From: Plantago elongata
Taxonomy: Eukaryota; Streptophyta; Magnoliopsida; Lamiales; Plantaginaceae
NCBI GenBank assembly: GCA_036897095.1
Contig: JAYMSP010001205.1
Span: 1 to 34,878 of the forward strand
Length of the DNA: 34,878 nucleotides
Direction: 5' to 3'
The notes under the pieces were generated by a model that worked only from the letters and a program-made list of their open reading frames with translations, had not been told where the DNA came from and searched no databases. Within the stretch, counting starts at the first letter, position 1, and every line of letters starts with the position of its first letter. Positions 22,151 to 32,336 of this stretch are shown piece by piece. A program made the translations under genes and the position numbers.

Positions 22151-23780
22151 ATTAACCCAAGACTGAGTCTTAAGGTTAACAACCTACTTTCCTGGAGTGG
22201 CTTAGTGAAGATATCTGCAAGTTGATCTTCGGTACCAACTTTTAGAATCTCTATATTGCATTTTTCAACATGGTCACTAATGAAGTTGTGTCTAACATCA
22301 ATGTCCTTAGTTCTAGCATGGAACTTGGAATTCCGAGTAATCGCAATAGCACTTGTGTTGTCACATAAATTGGGAGTTTTCTCTTTATTGAGTCCATAGT
22401 CTCTCAGTTCTTGTTGTATCCATAATATTTGAGTAGCACAACAACCAACAGGAATATATTCAGCCTCTGTGGTAGAAGTAGCAATTGAGTTTTGTTCTTT
22501 CTAAACCATGAGATAAGTCTAGTGCCTAGAAACAGACAAGTTCCTGAAGTACTTTTCCTGTCAAGCATTGATCCAGCATAGTCAGCATCTGAGTAGCCAA
22601 CCAAACTCAACCCACTTTCTTTAGGATACTACAATCTAACTTCTACAGTACCTTTAACATACATCGATATCTTCAAAGCAATGTTGTAGTGTGATTGCAT
22701 AGGATTTGTCTGAAATCTAGCACACACACCAACTGCATAGTGATTATCAGGCCTGCTTGCGTTAAGATAGAGTAGTGAACCTATCAACTTCCTTTTCTTA
22801 TGTTCTTAACACTCTTATCAGATTCACTATAAGTCATTTTGGTTCCTATGCTCATAGGTATCTTAGCATTCTTTTCAAAAGGCTTTAGATTGAACTTGTT
22901 GATCATATCATTTGTATACTTTGTTTGACTAATAAATATTCCATCGTTGAGTTGCTTGACTTGCAATTCTAGGAAATAGTTCAATTCTCCCATAATGCTC
23001 ATCTCAAATTTGCTTTTCATGAGATTTGCAAAATCATCACAAAGTTGCTTGTTTTTAGATCCAAATATAGTGTCATCAACATATAATTGAACTAAAAGTA
23101 GTTTCCCATCATGATTTAAAGTAAATAAAGTTTTATCAACTTCACCTTTTTGTAAACCACTTTCCTGAAGGTATTTGGCCAAAGTGTCATACCATGCTCT
23201 TAGAGCCTGTTTCAGTCCATACATAACTTTTTGTAACTTATAGACCATCCTACTTTCTGAGGAAACTTCAAAGCCTAGTAGTTGTTCAACATAGACTTCC
23301 TCAGCAAGTTCACCATTCGAAAATGCACTTTTGACATACATTTGGTAAACTTTAAAGTCATTATGAGCTGCAAGGGCTAGAAATAGTCTTTGCATCCAAT
23401 CTTGTTACTGGTGCATATGACTCATCAAAGTCTAAGCTTTCAGTCTGGGTGAATCCCTTGGCAACCATCCTATTCTTGTTTCTGGTTATTTCACCAGACT
23501 CATTCATTTTGTTCCTGAAAACCCACTTAATCCAATCACAGATATTCCTTCTACAAATGGAACTAGTTTCCAGACCTTGTTTCTCTCACATTGATCCAAC
23601 TATTCTTGCATTACAAAGATCCAGTCTTGATCCTTTAATGCATCTTCAATAGTTTTAGGGTCAATGTTTGAGATAAAACATCTAAAGAGAGAATCAGCAT
23701 TTTCAGCGATTGCTCTACTAATTCTAACACCTTGATCAATGGGACCAATCACATCCTTTGCAGGATGATCTCTAATCCAT
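22150..23780 (-). pseudogene. Sirevirus reverse transcriptase and RNase H
   Basis: The RT palm is open at 22784-23395, with VKSAFSNGELAEEVYVEQ, YGLKQALRAWYD and the YVDD box at 23072-23083. The usual VKSAFLNGxL motif reads AFSNG. RNase H follows with LVGYSDADYAGSMLDRKSTSG (22404-22610), and pol ends with EDQLADIFTKPLQESRL at about 22190. Upstream of 23395 the RT fingers continue in another frame (the DESLDFDESYAPV-like region near 23400-23450). Frame changes near 23395, 22784 and 22500 make it inactive. Confidence 0.9.
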
Positions 23781-24180
23781 TTCTTAATGGGTTTTGAACT
23801 AGAAGGGTCACTATCTATGTGATCTGAATGAGAATCACTATGATTATGGCTTGATACTTCTTCAGTATTAGTTGTACACTATAAGTGCGGTAAATATCAG
23901 ACACTTGTTAAGTGTGAGACATTTCTGGAACACGACTTTCAGAAAGGCTATTCCCAGAAGGACCTCTTTGATGAGTAATCTCAGCTTCCATTTCTGTAAT
24001 CCTTAAAGGAAATTCTTCATCATCTCTAAGAGTCATCTGGTTGTTACTAGGCAAATTATGCTTTTCTTCGTCAGACTCATCCTCAATATTATTGACGGAG
24101 TTTCTCCTTTTTGAGGGTTCTTCTTCAGAATCCTTAATCAAAAGTTATTTAAACCTGTTTGAGAGTTCTTCATCAAGGGT
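23780..24180 (-). other. Linker between Sirevirus integrase and RT
   Basis: The fragment at 23908-24141 is acidic and hydrophilic (SEEEPSKRRNS, DESDEEKHN). It is the variable linker that copia elements have between the integrase C-terminus and RT. No known motif is seen. Confidence 0.55.
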
Positions 24181-25210
24181 ATTTTTTTTGCTTCCTTCCT
24201 AGAATACCACATGAACTGATTCTTCAATTTTCTTTGTTCTCTTTTTGTATACTCTGTAGGATTTGCTATTCATAGAATAACCAAGAAATACACATTCGTC
24301 TGCCTTTGGTTGAAATATCATCAAATATTCTTTCCCATTGTTAAGAACAAAACAGCTACAACCAAACACTTTCAGATGTTTGATATTAGGGGGTCTGCCA
24401 ACCAGAAGCTCATATGGAGTTTTGTAATGGTATTTGTTTATCAAGCATATGTTCTGAGTGTAGCATGATGTATTTACAGCTTCAACCAAATAAATTTCAC
24501 TTATTTCAGTGTCAGCTAGCATTGTCCATGCAGCTTCTTTAAGGGTCATATTCTTCCTTTCAACAACACCATTTTGTTGTGGTGTCCTCACTAAAGATAG
24601 TTAATGTTGTTTACCTTTGCAGGTACAACACTTTTATATACTAGTTGACAAATTCAATACCATGGTCTATTCTGATTGCAGATACCTTGTCATTTCATAA
24701 CTTCAAGCTTGTTCAGCAAGTTTGGTATCGCCACCATAGCATCAGATTTTTTTTTCAGAAAAACAACCCAGGTAAACCTAGAGAAGTCATCTACAACAAC
24801 TAGACCATACTTCTTCCCTGAATAAATAGTTACTGATGATTAAAAAAGATCAATGTGTAATAGTTGTAGTGGTCTAACACATGAATGTCTGGTTTTGGAC
24901 TTGAAAGAGGTTTTGGATTGTTTCCCTAATTGACAAGCAGAGCAGACACCGTCCTTTATGAATGTTGTTTTAGGTAATCCAACCACTAACTCTTTCTTGG
25001 CAAGTTTGTTTAGAGTTTTGAAATTCAAGTGACTCATTCTCTTGTGCCATAACCAGTGTTCAGTGTGACCTGATTGACTCACCATGAGACATTCAGTTGT
25101 GACAGATGTCCAATCAGCAACATATAGACTTGCTTTCCGCCTAGCAACTAAGACTGTCTCCTTTGACTCATTGTTAACCAATGTGCAGAATTTTGACTTG
25201 ATTTTCACTG
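24180..25210 (-). pseudogene. Sirevirus integrase
   Basis: At 24840-25208 is the GAG-pre-integrase zinc-binding region: LWHKRMSHLNFKTLNKL, then CSACQLGKQSKTSF, giving the H-H-C-C pattern. At 24199-24591 is the core end with RTPQQNGVVERKN, which carries the catalytic Glu, and a long C-terminal part. The middle (about 24592-24839), which should hold the two catalytic aspartates, is broken: VVVDDFSRFTWV is readable, but stops and losses follow before RTPQQNG. Confidence 0.88.
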
Positions 25211-25770
25211 AATATCCCCTATCTGCAAACTAAATCATGCCTAGAAGATTGTATTTAAAACATTTAACATGTAATACGTCAGAGATTGTAAGGGATCCCA
25301 ATCCAATTTGACATTGCCAAATCATATAGAAGGATTTAATTCTCCTCCAGCAAACCTGATGTTTGGTCTAGTATTACATACACTACAATCGACCAAGTTT
25401 GCTTTGTCTCCTGTCATGTGCTTCCCGTGTCTACTATCAAATAGCCATTGAGCCTTAGTCCATGATGCGTTCTGCACAAAACAGAAACATGAGTTAGTTT
25501 CGTGTCTCAGAAATAGAACCACTTAGACTAAACGTTCTTCATGTAGGAATCTATTTCTGAATGAATTTCTTAGGATTAGTTTTTGTCTACTTGGAACATA
25601 AGGAGAAATTCTAGAATCAATGGATCTCAAATCGATCTTCCTTCTGTCAGGTTTCTGAGTTTGCTTTTCAGCAAGCTTAGTCTTCCTGGCCTAGTTTCTT
25701 CTAGTCCTGGCATTCAATTTTCAGTGGCTTGAGATTGCTTGCACTTCTGATAATTGCTATAAGCAATTCT
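25211..25770 (-). pseudogene. Sirevirus protease and gag C-terminal remnant
   Basis: The fragment at 25322-25522 reads WLFDSRHGKHMTGDK, where copia proteases have WxxDSGCSRHMTG. The Asp codon is at 25436-25438, but the glycine of the catalytic DSG is Arg and the next positions differ, so catalysis is lost. A basic segment (about 25561-25700) is the protease upstream linker. Only a short piece of gag is left before the junction; the zinc knuckle and capsid region are missing. Confidence 0.75.
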
Positions 25771-25782
25771 AGCTTTCCACCA

Positions 25783-26315
25783 TCATTCTTGTCCTTCCTT
25801 ATATTGTTGCATGAGTACCTTCTCGATTTCTTTCTGGTCGGATCCTTGATTTTGTTCTTCAGCGACTTCTCTGGCTTCTACATCAGCCTTTTCTTCCGAA
25901 ATTATGGAATACGACTGTGAATCCGGGCTAGATCCAGGTTCGGATCCATAACTTTGAACTTTTTGAATGTTCTGGCAATCACTATTGGACATCCTAATAA
26001 AGGAAGGAAAGCGTTAAGTCTAAAAGGTCCGGGTTAACCTAACCAAGCATTTTACGATTGAATTGATTCAAGGCGCTTCTCATCGGATCCTAATCTAGGA
26101 TTCCCTAGTCCTAACTTAAGATTCGAAGTTAGCAAGCGTGGTCAATTCTATTCGAAATAGTCTATTCGTCTATGCGTGTTCAAGTTTCTGGTGTACTTCC
26201 GGATAAATGAGAATTGCAGTAAGCACAATAAAAGACAGCACATATGAAGCACAATATAGACTAAAACGAAGTAAAACGTTCCGAATAAAAAAAATTGAAG
26301 GCTTCGAATACTTAC
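25783..26315 (-). pseudogene. Antisense gene unit 2 of the Tat-like fragment (N-terminus, leader intron)
   Basis: The minus strand starts with ATG at 25990-25992 (MSNSDCQNIQKV...). It codes about 67 residues of acidic, Ser/Gln/Glu-rich sequence before a stop at the element junction. A leader intron at 25994-26315 runs from GTAAGTATTC to TTATTAG, leaving a single G before the ATG. It probably encodes the N-terminus of the antisense extra protein whose middle and end are seen at 59-1620 in the other element. The rest was lost at the breakpoint. No convincing TATA box is seen. Confidence 0.5.
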
Positions 26316-26768
26316 TTGATTTTGCTCGGATATTGGATCGAAGGCAGCTTTCGCTTCGGATGACTCAACTCATCTGCTTCGGATGCTCTTTTTGCACAAA
26401 AATCCACTCTCTTAAAGTGGTGTTACAACTGACGTTGACGGAACCCCGAGGGGGACAATTTTGGAAATCCAACTGCCCACGCAATCGTGGACACGATCTA
26501 ACCACCCACTATCTCTGATCCAACGGATCAGATCATTCGGTGAATCTGAAAAGATGTAATGGACACTAATGCACTTGAGGACGTTTGGTATTCCCCTCGG
26601 ATATCATATATCTTCGGATAACAGCCAGCCTGGATATATCGCCTTAGCCAACCGACTTAGGTTAAAAAGTTTACAGTTCATCGCTATTTATTTCCCTCGG
26701 ATGTGTTTCACCCGATCACCTCGGATGCGCTACTCTAAGTGCAAAATGTGAAGGAACACTCGGGTAAA

Positions 26769-27500
26769 CTAAGACAGGCAAAAGAGGTGCGACAAAATAC
26801 GAGCCAAAATTCTTAACAGATAAAGAAAAACTTGTCCGAAGTAGCAAAACTTGGCAAAGTACAAATTTAACGGGGCATCCACCCCCCCCCCCCTTCCCCA
26901 ATCCGCCTCATTCATACTGGATTCATCGGTCTCCACATAAGCATCCGGGCCCACCACTACCATCCCAGCAAGCGATCGCCTCCGGGCCTCCCTCTTGCAT
27001 TTCTTATGTGCCGCGATGTGCGAGTGAGTAATCCGGCGACCAATCTCCTTTAGCTCCCACAGGTCCCTCTTCGGGCAAGACAGCTCGCGTAAGTTCAGAT
27101 CAAGGAAGATTGGGTCCGCTGAAGTCCCTTCGCCCAGATACGCAGGAGAGTGCCAGACCCCGCAATCATAGTTCATTAGGTCTTGCCACCCCTGATACTT
27201 GAGGAAGATTGGAGCCTCGAACGGATGAGGATCCGGAATAGGGGCCGCGGATGGATGAAGATCCGGATTTGGGGCCTCAAATGGGACAAGACAAAGGTTT
27301 GGGCCTCGAGTGGGACAGGATCTGGGTTGGGAGCTGGAAGAGGCACGGAACGACGAGTGTCATACTCATCCTGATAATGCGCTCAGCTGGAAGGACCGGA
27401 TTGACTCTTCGACATCCTGCATGGCAACAATCGAAATACGATACGTAAGACCCGAAGAATACATGAGCCGGAGCCAAACCACAAGAGAAGCAAAACTTAC
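26769..27500 (-). pseudogene. Antisense gene unit 1 of the Tat-like fragment
   Basis: On the minus strand a leader intron (27417-27500, GTAAGTTTTG to CCATGCAG) is followed by G and ATGTCGAAGAGTCAATCC. The frame MSKSQSGPSS then hits an in-frame TGA, resumes as a Pro-rich segment with PNPDP repeats, and after a frame change gives KYQGWQDLMNYDCGVWHSPAYLGEG and a charged C-terminal part (26769-27176). The basic stretch AAHKKCKREARRRS could be a nuclear signal. I do not recognise the family. It is probably the antisense extra ORF type known in Tat elements. The copy is broken. Confidence 0.5.
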
Positions 27501-27573
27501 CTCGCGTAACTTTTCTTCACCTCGGATGGGTTAAAACTTCGGTGAACAGTGGTGAAAATGAAAATTATAGCCC

Positions 27574-27582
27574 CTATTTATA
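27574..27582 (-). promoter_or_regulatory. TATA box for antisense unit 1
   Basis: The minus strand reads CTCCTATAAATAGGGG, a strong plant TATA box, about 73 bp upstream of the leader intron donor at 27500. This fits initiation near 27545 for a minus-strand transcript running opposite to the retroelement. Confidence 0.6.
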
Positions 27583-27852
27583 GGAGGATAATTTGGACAG
27601 CACAAGCATTTATCGCTTCTCGCCTGTTCATATCCACCGTTGATCTGTTTGATCTGACGATCACAATACAACTAAGAAGACGAAAAGACGCAATTCTGTC
27701 ACCCAAGCATCACCTCGGACAAGGGTATACCATACAAACAATCAATCTGAATGTCTTTACATCCGGATGATGGACACATCATATATATCGGATATGTTCA
27801 GGTTCGGACGTTCGATAAGTATCTCTCAAATAATAATACTCCTTTCTCAAAG

Positions 27853-27885
27853 TTACAATCCGAGGTCTTTCTCCTCGGATTGTAA
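27853..27885 (+). other. Perfect 13-bp hairpin upstream of the LTR
   Basis: TTACAATCCGAGG (27853-27865) and its exact complement (27873-27885) flank a 7-base loop, followed by a purine run (27886-27902, gagaaaggaggggggg). It lies in the 3' untranslated region of the element RNA. Confidence 0.8.
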
Positions 27886-28039
27886 GAGAAAGGAGGGGGG
27901 GAGAGATACTCTCAAAAGGAATGCAACGACCATTAGACCCGAATTTCTTTTTTCTCATGGAACGGATTGAACAAAAGACTTCCCCTTTTATAGTTACCAA
28001 CTATCTTTTACTAAGATACTTCGAAACTAGGGGGACATA

Positions 28040-28858
28040 TGTTGATACATGTATATGTCCAATCTGTTATTGGGACGTCTCGTAAATAGATCCTAAGACA
28101 TCACGGTATTACAAGGAGAAGGCCCCGCAGATCCGAGCCTACAACCATCTGAGGTCAAGCTTGAACAAAACGTACGAGAATACCGTGATATGGATACCCA
28201 GACTAAAACGTTACATCCGAATGGAAATAAGTCCGGACCACAGTCGCATATGAATACATCCAAACCTAAAGAGAACCAAGTGTGGCAAATCATAGCACGT
28301 CAGTAGCGGAGGGCACGATCAGTTCCGGTTGTTTAGATCCGAAACACTATCTTCGGATGTCTCCACGAACAAGAAGACGACGGTGCCCTCAAAATCCTAC
28401 AAAATGACTAATCTAGTCTTGAGGCCCAAAAGCTATATGGGTTATGACAATTATATGATCCATGGGCTTAATTAAGCTTTATTGGTCTATTCTTAGCCCA
28501 ACACTTGGCACAATCCAACAGGTCCAACCCTAAATGAGAATTAATCTCTATAAACGGGAGCACTTTTCAAGGTAAAACGGGGAAGCTCACTTGATCTTCT
28601 CACTCCATTATATGCTTTAGACCTTTAATTATATAGAGTCGGCTTATAATCACTCTCGAGTAAAGTCTCCCATCCGGTTTGATCCAAGGCAAGCCGGATC
28701 TAAAGGTTTCTAACCACCCCACTCTTTTCAGTCATCAATGCAGGATCGGATCTAGCACTTCAAGTTCGAGGCAGAAGTTTGCATCATCCGTGACATCTCA
28801 AGTTTGGAGAGTTAGTTGATTTTAGTAATATTCGTGGGTTGGGGCTTTTACCTCAACA
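28040..28858 (+). repeat. 3' LTR of the Tat-like fragment (819 bp)
   Basis: It starts TGTTGATACATG at 28040 and ends CCTCAACA at 28858. A purine-rich tract, ctaggggga, ends just before the start. It aligns end to end with the LTR at 8172-8989 in opposite orientation. Confidence 0.92.
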
Positions 28859-28863
28859 AGGTA

Positions 28864-30059
28864 CATTCACTTAATTATATATGTATAAATCTTAAACCTA
28901 AAATAACACAAGCTATTACTTATACAAATACTCTATATTGATGTTATGCAATAAAATTATTACCACTGCCTAATAAAAATTTAACATATTAATTTATTTA
29001 ACGAACCTTACTCTATTTTGCATAAAAAGACATATCTCCGTCTCAAATTAGATGTCCCATTTTGCCTTTTCATGGTAAACGTTTTCAAATTTCAAATGCG
29101 AATAATTTATAGATAATGTTGATAAAATAAAATAAAATTTATATTATTAAATTTTATATGTTAAATTAATATTACATATTTTCAAAAAATTCATTAAAAA
29201 TATTCTATGTGAGTAAATTAAGATTAAAGTTTGAAAATGTTAACTATAAAAAATTTAAATGAAATATTCAATTTTAGAACGTAGAGAGTAATTTCTATTA
29301 AAATGTGTTCTATACTATTATTTTAGTCTAATGTTAATATTTAGTTAATGTTGGCATAAATTGCTCATAGAAATTATTAACTAATGCAAAATGAAGGGAG
29401 AGAACAAATTGGCTTGAATTATATCTTTCCATTATTTTCTCCCAAATTGGCGTGAACTATAACTCCCATCTTCCATTATTTTCTCCCATTTCACTCCACT
29501 CCACCTCCAACCGTGCTTCCAGATCGTAAAATGCAATAGTCCTCTCCATGCCTCCATGGTTAGCTGTTCTAAAGATTGAAGAAGGTGATGTATTCATTTT
29601 TCTGTTTCGCCTTTGAGCGACTTGTTTCTCGACTTTCTCCATTGCTGCTCAACCACGGTTCTCAAGTAAGTTTCTATTTCTCGCTCAATCACTTTGATTA
29701 TTATACTCATCTCGTTGTATCATGATCTTAATTAATTTGTACAGTTTTTTTTTTTTAGTTTAATCGGTTGAGATGTTCTCCAAAAAGTCACAGAAATTGC
29801 AGAACTAAGAAATACAGGAAATTGGGAAATGTAATTAGATGAAACCAAGCAGAGTTGATAATTGAAAGTGTGTTTGATGTGTATTTAGTTTTTTTTAACC
29901 CGAGCCAGTCATTGATTCTAGTGATCTCAATCATCAGCTTGTTGATAGAGAAGCCGGACTGGTGGAAGCACATGATGCCCCAGAAAGCGAAGAGAACATT
30001 GAGTCTTCTGGAAATGAATAAGTGGGTTATCATAAGAGCGTCCGGCTTCAGTACTTATG
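28864..30059. other. AT-rich intergenic sequence with small repeats
   Basis: No convincing gene is seen. It contains a Stowaway-like remnant (29034-29290). An open segment near 29890-30050 reads acidic in one frame (DREAGLVEAHDAPESEENIESSGNE) after a possible splice acceptor at about 29909, and may be an old exon remnant. I cannot name it. Confidence 0.5.
29034..29290. mobile_element. Stowaway-like MITE remnant
   Basis: The left end reads CTCCGTCTCAAATTAGATG and the right end, inverted, CTCTCTACGTTCTAAAATTG. These are degenerate terminal inverted repeats of the CTCCCTCCGT type, with TA at or near each edge and AT-rich sequence between. Confidence 0.45.
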
Positions 30060-31494
30060 TGTTAGGATTATATTTTTAGTGTTTTTTATCTATCATCATG
30101 TAACTTATATTTAGTTACAAATATAACTTCATCATGTAACTTATATTTAGTTACAGATGTAACTTATCTTTAGGTACATAAATGTGGTTAGTACTTTCGA
30201 TTCACTTGAACATTGTAAAGAGAAAATCACTTAATATGTTAGTCTAGTTAAACTTGTATAGGAGTGTTTAGAAGAATTCTAGCAATGGAGTTTAATCGAA
30301 AATTTGAAGATTGCGCAAGTTTAATGATTTGAAGACACAAGGGATTAGTCTCCTCCGATATGTTCAGAAAGCTTTTTATAGTGCATTTGCACATTACACC
30401 TCTCTGAAGATTTGTCATCAAGGAGCATGCTAGCTCTCTGCTAGCTGATGGCACATGTTTTCGTTGAGACTACATGACAAATAAACAGTACAGTGTATTA
30501 ATTATACCGACTGAATAGTCGATTCCAGAAAGCCCTCTCTGAAAAATGAGATAGTGACTTCTGAATACTTATTTCGAGATATTAACGGATTGAATTCTGA
30601 GAAGCTCCAACGGATATTATTCGAACGACTCTCAAATTCATCTATAAAAATCAACACTTAGAAGCTGAGAAAAGTACAATGAATCAACCCACGAACTACG
30701 CTAATATTGTTATATCAATCACGTATTATCTCAAGCTCTCTAACTACAGTTCTCTAAGCTTATAGTCAAATAGCTCGAAAAATCTCTGGTAGTTCTAAGT
30801 GTTCTGAACCTTAACAAAAGTTTGATTATCTGTAAAAGAGTTGAACACTCAGACATCCTTTCTGAAGTTCATCTCCAGAACGGTTATCAACACTTGGGTC
30901 AGAAAGGAGAATCCTTCCATATACTGAACAAATATATTAAGTTGTGATTTATTCTCTAGCTCTCTGGATAAATAGCTAAAAAGTTATTTAAAGAGAAGCC
31001 TGACAAAAATCATATAACCAACACTATCAAGGCGTGGAGTACAGGAAGTACTTGGTTTGGGAAATCACAGAAAAGCTCCAAGATTATCTTGAGTACAGGA
31101 AGTGCTTGGCTTTAGAAGCTAGGGAAAAACTCAGTAGGGGACCATTTGTTTGTAAGGATCTTAAAATATGATATATTGTAAGGTGAACTCAATTGTATGT
31201 TCTAGTGGATTCTAGGTCTCAGAAAGATCGAAGTTGACTAGTTGGAGGATTACGCCACCTCCAGAAACCACTATAAGTTGTTGTGTTATTTACTTATTGC
31301 ATTTACATTCTAGCAAAATACACTCACACATTATTACTGCAAAGCACATGTTTATCTATCGCTTAAAGTCTTCCGCTCTCTGAATCTAAGTATCATAAAC
31401 CCCAAGGTTTCTAAGAAATATTGTATATCGACGATTGTTTTAAAATACTATTCATCCCCCTAGTCTTTTACCTTTGCAATTATCTGGACCAACA
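30060..31494 (+). repeat. Sirevirus-family solo LTR (1435 bp)
   Basis: It starts TGTTAGGATTA at 30060 and ends GGACCAACA at 31494, homologous over its length to the LTR at 14095-15553 in opposite orientation. The flanks are ttatg (30055-30059) and atatg (31495-31499), which agree in four of five bases. There is no polypurine tract or primer site next to it. Together these indicate a solo LTR left after recombination between two LTRs. Confidence 0.88.
30095..30175 (+). repeat. Short tandem repeat in the solo LTR
   Basis: The phrase catgtaacttatatttagtt occurs twice and a shorter form a third time. The LTR at 14095-15553 has a single equivalent, so the repeat arose in this copy or its subfamily. 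Confidence 0.75.
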
Positions 31495-31556
31495 ATATGT
31501 TACTTGTATGCTTGGTTTCAGCTGATGGTTATCTAGTAGTCTGCTTAAGTGATTGG

Positions 31557-31815
31557 CCAGGGGCTGATTGGAGTAGCATCCAAATGCCCGTTTGGATGCT
31601 ACTCGAGGATTTTGTGTTTGTTATGGCATTTAAATGCCGAAGATCGAAATGTCTCTACAGTAGCAACATTTTTCTCTACCTATATAACAAACCTATAATA
31701 CCCTATCCAATTACAATTCTATACCAAACACAATTTTAACAATCCCACTACCATTCTGATCACTATTCAAACATTTAAATCGGGACATTTAAGTTGCATG
31801 CCAATCAGCCCCTGG
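31557..31815. mobile_element. Small terminal-inverted-repeat element (259 bp)
   Basis: Perfect 15-bp inverted ends CCAGGGGCTGATTGG (31557-31571) and CCAATCAGCCCCTGG (31801-31815). A second perfect hairpin, GTAGCATCCAAA with its complement, lies just inside the left end (31573-31602). The interior is AT-rich and non-coding. CAGGGG ends suggest hAT, but the 8-bp flanks do not match, so the superfamily is open. Confidence 0.7.
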
Positions 31816-31961
31816 GAATTTTGTTTATGATGATGGTGTATGGGATAGTATTTTTTTTTTTTTTTTTTGCAGATGTGTTGATTTTGTACCTGATATATTT
31901 AGAACCATAATTAGGACATACTAGAATCCTAGATTAATGCCTCAGCAAGTTCCTACAAATA

Positions 31962-32178
31962 TCCCTTTGTTCCGGTTTGGAAGTCCCGCTTTTTATTTTG
32001 GGCTATCCCGGTTTGGAAGTCCCGTTTCCTTAAATAGAAATCTCTCTCATACTTTATTCACTATTTCTCCTACTTTATCCAATCGCATTCATAATTTATT
32101 ACCTTCTTTGTTACTTTATCACTTTTTTCTTAAAATTTGTGTCCAGTCCCATGGAACTTTCGAATCGAGACAGGGGGA
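31962..32178. mobile_element. Stowaway-type MITE remnant
   Basis: The left end reads TCCCTTTGTTCCGGTTTGGA and the right end, inverted, TCCCCCTGTCTCGATTCGAA. These are diverged copies of the common plant TCCCTCTGTCCCGGTTTGGGA terminus. The phrase CCGGTTTGGAAGTCCCG is tandemly repeated at the left side. TA is found at or near each edge. Confidence 0.6.
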
Positions 32179-32336
32179 ATATCATTGAATTTCATATACA
32201 TTCAGCCTTACATCATCACTTTTACAGGTCATTTATATGACTGCATATTCCATGTATATATCCTCAACTAACACTGAAAACTTCAGCAGGTTCCAACAAT
32301 TAACCTATCTTATGATGTTGTTTAGAGGTTTCAGTA

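Larger units (their letters stand above)
14095..25770 (-). mobile_element. Ty1/copia retrotransposon of Sirevirus type, 5' truncated
   Basis: On the minus strand the order is gag remnant, protease, integrase, RT, RNase H, a very long extra ORF, polypurine tract and 3' LTR. Integrase before RT defines Ty1/copia; a long env-like ORF between pol and the 3' LTR is the known hallmark of Sireviruses. The 5' LTR, primer site and most of gag are absent. The right edge is a junction with Tat-like sequence at about 25755-25785. Stops occur in every domain. The left flank of the LTR is cttat (14090-14094). Confidence 0.88.
25780..28858 (+). mobile_element. 3' fragment of a second Tat-like gypsy element
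   Basis: This plus-oriented remnant consists of the 3' internal region and a 3' LTR. It shares the LTR family with the element at 1-8989 but points the other way. No gag or pol is present. The 5' part is absent, and it abuts Sirevirus sequence. The five bases after the LTR are aggta (28859-28863), with no matching copy at the left junction, so the left end is not an intact insertion end. Confidence 0.8.

Noticed and set aside
26207..26518. 103-codon plus-strand frame
   Set aside because: It overlaps the leader intron and upstream region of antisense unit 2 and has no protein-like motif; chance opening.
8172..28858. The two Tat-like LTRs (8172-8989 and 28040-28858) as the two ends of one element
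   Set aside because: They are in opposite orientation, each has its own internal side (primer site left of 8172, polypurine tract left of 28040), and their flanking five bases differ.
29855..30079. Open frame on the plus strand as a gene
   Set aside because: Short, no family resemblance, and it runs into the solo LTR, which would have been inserted later.
14095..31494. The Sirevirus LTR at 14095 and the LTR at 30060 as a pair
   Set aside because: They point in opposite directions, and the second has its own near-matching target duplication, so it is a solo LTR.
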